64,000 nt of DNA from CAYQVO01 sp964421085. GTDB taxonomy: Bacteria; Bdellovibrionota_C; UBA2361; CAYQVO01. The position numbers were made by a program, and so were the translations under genes. The DNA is taken from contig CAYQVO010000014.1 of NCBI GenBank assembly GCA_964421085.1, positions 1 through 64,000 on the forward strand. The letters are read 5' to 3'. This document shows positions 63,404-64,000 of this stretch, piece after piece; positions within the stretch are counted from its first letter, which is position 1, and each line of letters opens with the position of its first letter. Below the pieces are notes generated by a model. The model did no database searches and was not told where the DNA came from. It saw only the letters and a list, made by a program, of their open reading frames with translations.

Positions 63404-64000
63404 CTAACCAAGATCATATCGACAAGAAACAAAATGCCTCAGCTCCGTGCAGTTGCACTGCTTCAGCGCGGCAAGATCGCCGTGAAACCGGATTCCACCG
63501 TCGAAAAGAGCGAGAATCGAGTCAACGACCGGAATGAGACGGCGCAGATCGTGACTGACCATGATTGCCGTCGGCATGTATTCCCTGTGAAGTTCGACGA
63601 TAAAGTCCATAATGACACTGCTCGCTACGGGGTCAAGACCTGCGGTCGGATCATCAAGAAGCAGAAGCCTCGGCCTCGTAACCAGCGCGCGCGCAAGGGA
63701 AAGCCGCCTTCTCATGCCGCCGCTGAGCTGGGCGGGCATTTTGTGGGCCGCATTCGAAAGGCCTACGCGCGCAAGAATCTCGCCCACCTGTCCGTATACT
63801 TCCTCCTTTATCTTCCTCGGCAGGTTGCGGCTTGGAACCTTGCCATGCACGAGTGGAAACGCAACATTGTCCAGGACATTCAGCGAATCGAAGAGTGCAC
63901 CTTCCTGAAACATCAGGCTTATGTCCATGGGTCCGGTCGCATGGTTCCGAACGTTTCCTGCATCAGCTTTCAAGACGCCGCCGATTATCTTCATCAGCAC
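63404..64000 (-). CDS. mlaF: MlaF-like ABC-transporter ATPase, 5' end cut by window edge
   Basis: About 198 residues remain. The frame is open to the right edge, so the N-terminus with the Walker A motif is outside. The Q-loop region is ISLMFQEGALFDSLNVLDNV, the signature motif LSGGMRRRLSLARAL, Walker B LLLLDDPTAGLDP and the switch His in MVSHDLRR. The sequence fits the MlaF type, which works with MlaE and MlaD to move phospholipids for outer-membrane asymmetry. The downstream helicase starts 51 bases away. Other Mla genes must lie beyond the window. Confidence 0.75.
   Translation of the reverse strand: MLMKIIGGVLKADAGNVRNHATGPMDISLMFQEGALFDSLNVLDNVAFPLVHGKVPSRNLPRKIKEEVYGQVGEILARVGLSNAAHKMPAQLSGGMRRRLSLARALVTRPRLLLLDDPTAGLDPVASSVIMDFIVELHREYMPTAIMVSHDLRRLIPVVDSILALFDGGIRFHGDLAALKQCNCTELRHFVSCRYDLG

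Noticed and set aside
1..64000. CRISPR arrays and rRNA genes
   Set aside because: No regularly spaced direct repeats or rRNA-like stretches were found on reading the window.

Overview
The window is a chromosomal stretch from a Gram-negative, probably uncultivated bacterium. It carries an outer-membrane/periplasm gene set (OmpA-like protein, several lipoproteins, an MlaF-type ABC ATPase, O-antigen-ligase-like protein). It also has diaminopimelate synthesis through DapL, an EF-G paralogue, and long perfect hairpins of the REP kind. This combination is reminiscent of deltaproteobacteria in the broad sense, but nothing here fixes the taxon. A run of ten N inside traB shows that this is a scaffold with a gap. 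Base composition looks even, in the mid-50s percent G+C by eye, and I see no clear integration boundary.

Region 1 (1-12.4 kb) is a type IV secretion system (T4SS). On the minus strand, reading from 6232 down to the left edge, come a small secreted protein, traL, traE, traK, traB, traV, an STN/DotD-like lipoprotein and a truncated traC (VirB4 ATPase). This is the gene order of an F-type system, with an extra lipoprotein and with no pilin-like gene in the traA position. A divergent plus-strand unit carries a large inner-membrane protein, a DotL/TraD-like coupling ATPase, a small unknown ORF and a protein with one intact and one degenerate GGDEF domain. No relaxase is visible in the window.

Region 2 (12.5-28 kb) mixes envelope and housekeeping genes: an O-antigen-ligase-like protein, two GT-C-like multispanning proteins, OsmC, a Pro/Thr-tailed lipoprotein, PHP-type histidinol phosphatase, DapL next to a DapD-like hexapeptide protein, an EF-G paralogue, an HDOD-like protein and HisRS. 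Region 3 (28-42.5 kb) starts with eukaryote-like IleRS, followed without spacing by a FadB/FadJ-like protein that has lost several catalytic residues. It continues with a CBS protein, an orphan adenine methyltransferase, an OmpA-domain protein, two unknown genes, ArgRS, tRNA-Pro(CGG), a REP-like hairpin, a secreted DUF922 protease-like protein and an isolated FliL.

Region 4 (42.7-50.5 kb) looks like a surface-polysaccharide locus: a GT4 glycosyltransferase, a Gfo/Idh/MocA oxidoreductase, a DUF2334-type deacetylase and three FemAB/CelD-type acyltransferases, with RsmE and a lone GroES-like protein between them. Region 5 (50.5-64 kb) carries a tyrosine recombinase, galactokinase with a CBM9-like partner, DUF192, a second REP-like hairpin, a very large Cys-rich TadE/TadG-like protein, a frameshifted Cu/Zn superoxide dismutase, a voltage-gated K+ channel with a zinc ribbon, a papain-like protease with a Pro/Thr linker, TyrA, a Ski2-like helicase split into two overlapping frames, and the edge of an mlaF gene. 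Both broken genes (sodC and the helicase) break at a run of five G.

The best candidates for something undescribed are the F-type T4SS with a DotD-like lipoprotein and a linked tandem-GGDEF protein, the residue-stripped FadJ-like protein fused in expression to ileS, and the giant TadE/G-like protein.
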